Shown here: piece after piece, positions 63,346 through 64,000 of the stretch
Layout: each line of letters opens with the position of its first letter
Position numbering within the stretch: position 1 is the first letter of the stretch
From: Eurosta solidaginis
Taxonomy: Eukaryota; Arthropoda; Insecta; Diptera; Tephritidae
Reading direction: 5' to 3'
Assembly: GCF_040869045.1 (NCBI RefSeq)
Contig: NC_090321.1
Coordinates: 90,378,603 to 90,442,602, forward strand
Length of the DNA stretch: 64,000 bases
Made by a program: the position numbers and the translations under genes
Notes under the pieces: model-generated
Told to the model about the DNA's origin: nothing
Seen by the model: only the letters and a program-made list of their open reading frames with translations
Database searches by the model: none

Positions 63346-63515
63346 GAAACACACTGGAGGAAACGGCTGGCCTGTCAACCAACGCGCTCAGAACTCCCAT
63401 GGGCTGTCTTGTTATGTCTCCACAACATCATCTACACAGTGAGGCGAAAGTTCTTCCCATAACAGTTTCTGCTGAATACCAAGAAACCTGTGCATCCCTA
63501 CAGACATCAGGTTGA
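63346..63515 (+). pseudogene. Non-LTR ORF2 fragment (Jockey-like)
   Basis: AGLSTNALRTPMGCLVMSPQ then HHLHSEAKVLPIT is the RT-to-C-terminal linker block of Jockey-like proteins. The frame ends at a stop (CASLQTSG). Very short and old, with no tail. Confidence 0.6.
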
Positions 63516-63736
63516 TGACTTCCAAGAACTTAAGAAGTAATCTCTGTAAGCACTATGAAGAAATCCGGCAATTAAGAATTCAGGCGTATGAAAAAAATAA
63601 GAATTTTAAGGCCCTCAGAGGCATCCTAAAAAAGGCGTCGACTGCTATGTCAGGGATTGCACGGTTCTTGAAGACAAATACTATAAACTCGCAGTTGAAG
63701 AGAGCAATCTTCCGCGACGCACGCCACTCTAGCTAA
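63512..63736 (+). pseudogene. Unidentified 74-codon ORF downstream of the non-LTR fragment
   Basis: The text is lysine- and arginine-rich (CKHYEEIRQLRIQAYEKNKN, GILKKASTAMSGIARFLKTN). I do not recognise it. It may be an unrelated insertion or chance. The last 260 bp of the window hold nothing recognisable. Confidence 0.25.
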
Positions 63737-64000
63737 ACTTCGATATGGATACTATAATGGGTCAAATTCGTATTTATCATTTTAAGTTATATTGCCTTTC
63801 TATTTTGAAAATAATAAAACCGTGCTAGATCTCACAAAAAATGAAAAAATTGCCGATTTTCATGGAACTTTAAATTTAGAATTTGATTTCGGCCGAAGAG
63901 TTCAATGTACTGCTTAGGTGCAATCTTAGTTTATAGGTCGTAAAACGGAAGAATAAAGTTAATCCATTCTTAACAGCTGCCACTAAGCTGCCGATAGTGC

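Overview
The window looks like repeat-dense, non-coding DNA from a higher fly. A tephritid fruit fly is my best guess, by inference from AT richness, the mix of transposon families and recognisable higher-dipteran dispersed repeats. I see no intact host gene and no rRNA gene or CRISPR array. The only tRNA-like sequences lie inside SINEs. Nearly everything recognisable is a mobile element or the remains of one, often nested.

Layout. 1-3668: 3' part of a defective Ty3/gypsy-type LTR retrotransposon (family A, copy A1). 3669-4640: palindromic short-repeat cluster. 4640-10440: decayed non-LTR retrotransposons, a (CAA)n-tailed SINE-like copy with exact target-site duplications (TSDs), a dispersed 'Tccgtccgtc' repeat and a tRNA-derived SINE. 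10818-15330: a CsRn1/Kabuki-like LTR element (292-bp LTRs, tRNA-Trp primer site) inserted in a dispersed repeat. 15331-19480: that repeat, a 109-bp MITE and unassigned AT-rich DNA. 19480-23150: a mosaic of inverted and direct modules resembling foldback elements. 23440-24945: dispersed repeats, with related copies at 46-49 kb.

25801-45241 is the centrepiece. It is a minus-strand copy of family A (A2) with a 4-bp TSD (TTAT), split in its integrase gene by a 13.76-kb Osvaldo/Ulysses-like element (O). O has about 3.2-kb LTRs, a tRNA-Lys primer site and its own 4-bp TSD (GGAT). The order of insertion is therefore A2 first, then O.

45242-54660: two short non-LTR insertions with 10-11-bp TSDs, a 589-bp non-autonomous hAT element with an exact 8-bp TSD, a TATAGGG-ended MITE family, another SINE-like copy, and a decayed spliced gene (50715-52979) with a DUF7869-like conserved region. 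Inverted tRNA-like SINEs and a Tc1 transposase fragment follow. 54686-59250: a nearly intact mag-like LTR element (minus strand, ACTAT TSD, tRNA-Ser primer site). 59497-62146: a decayed 2.65-kb hAT element that received several later insertions. 62440-63001: a piggyBac-like transposase 5' fragment. 63346-63740: a non-LTR fragment and an unidentified ORF.

How they work together: the four LTR elements carry the usual Gag, protease, reverse transcriptase/RNase H and integrase modules, each broken in at least one place. The SINEs depend on non-LTR machinery, and the MITEs on hAT, Tc1 or Harbinger-like transposases supplied elsewhere. Coordinates of repeat edges are by eye and may be off by a few bases.
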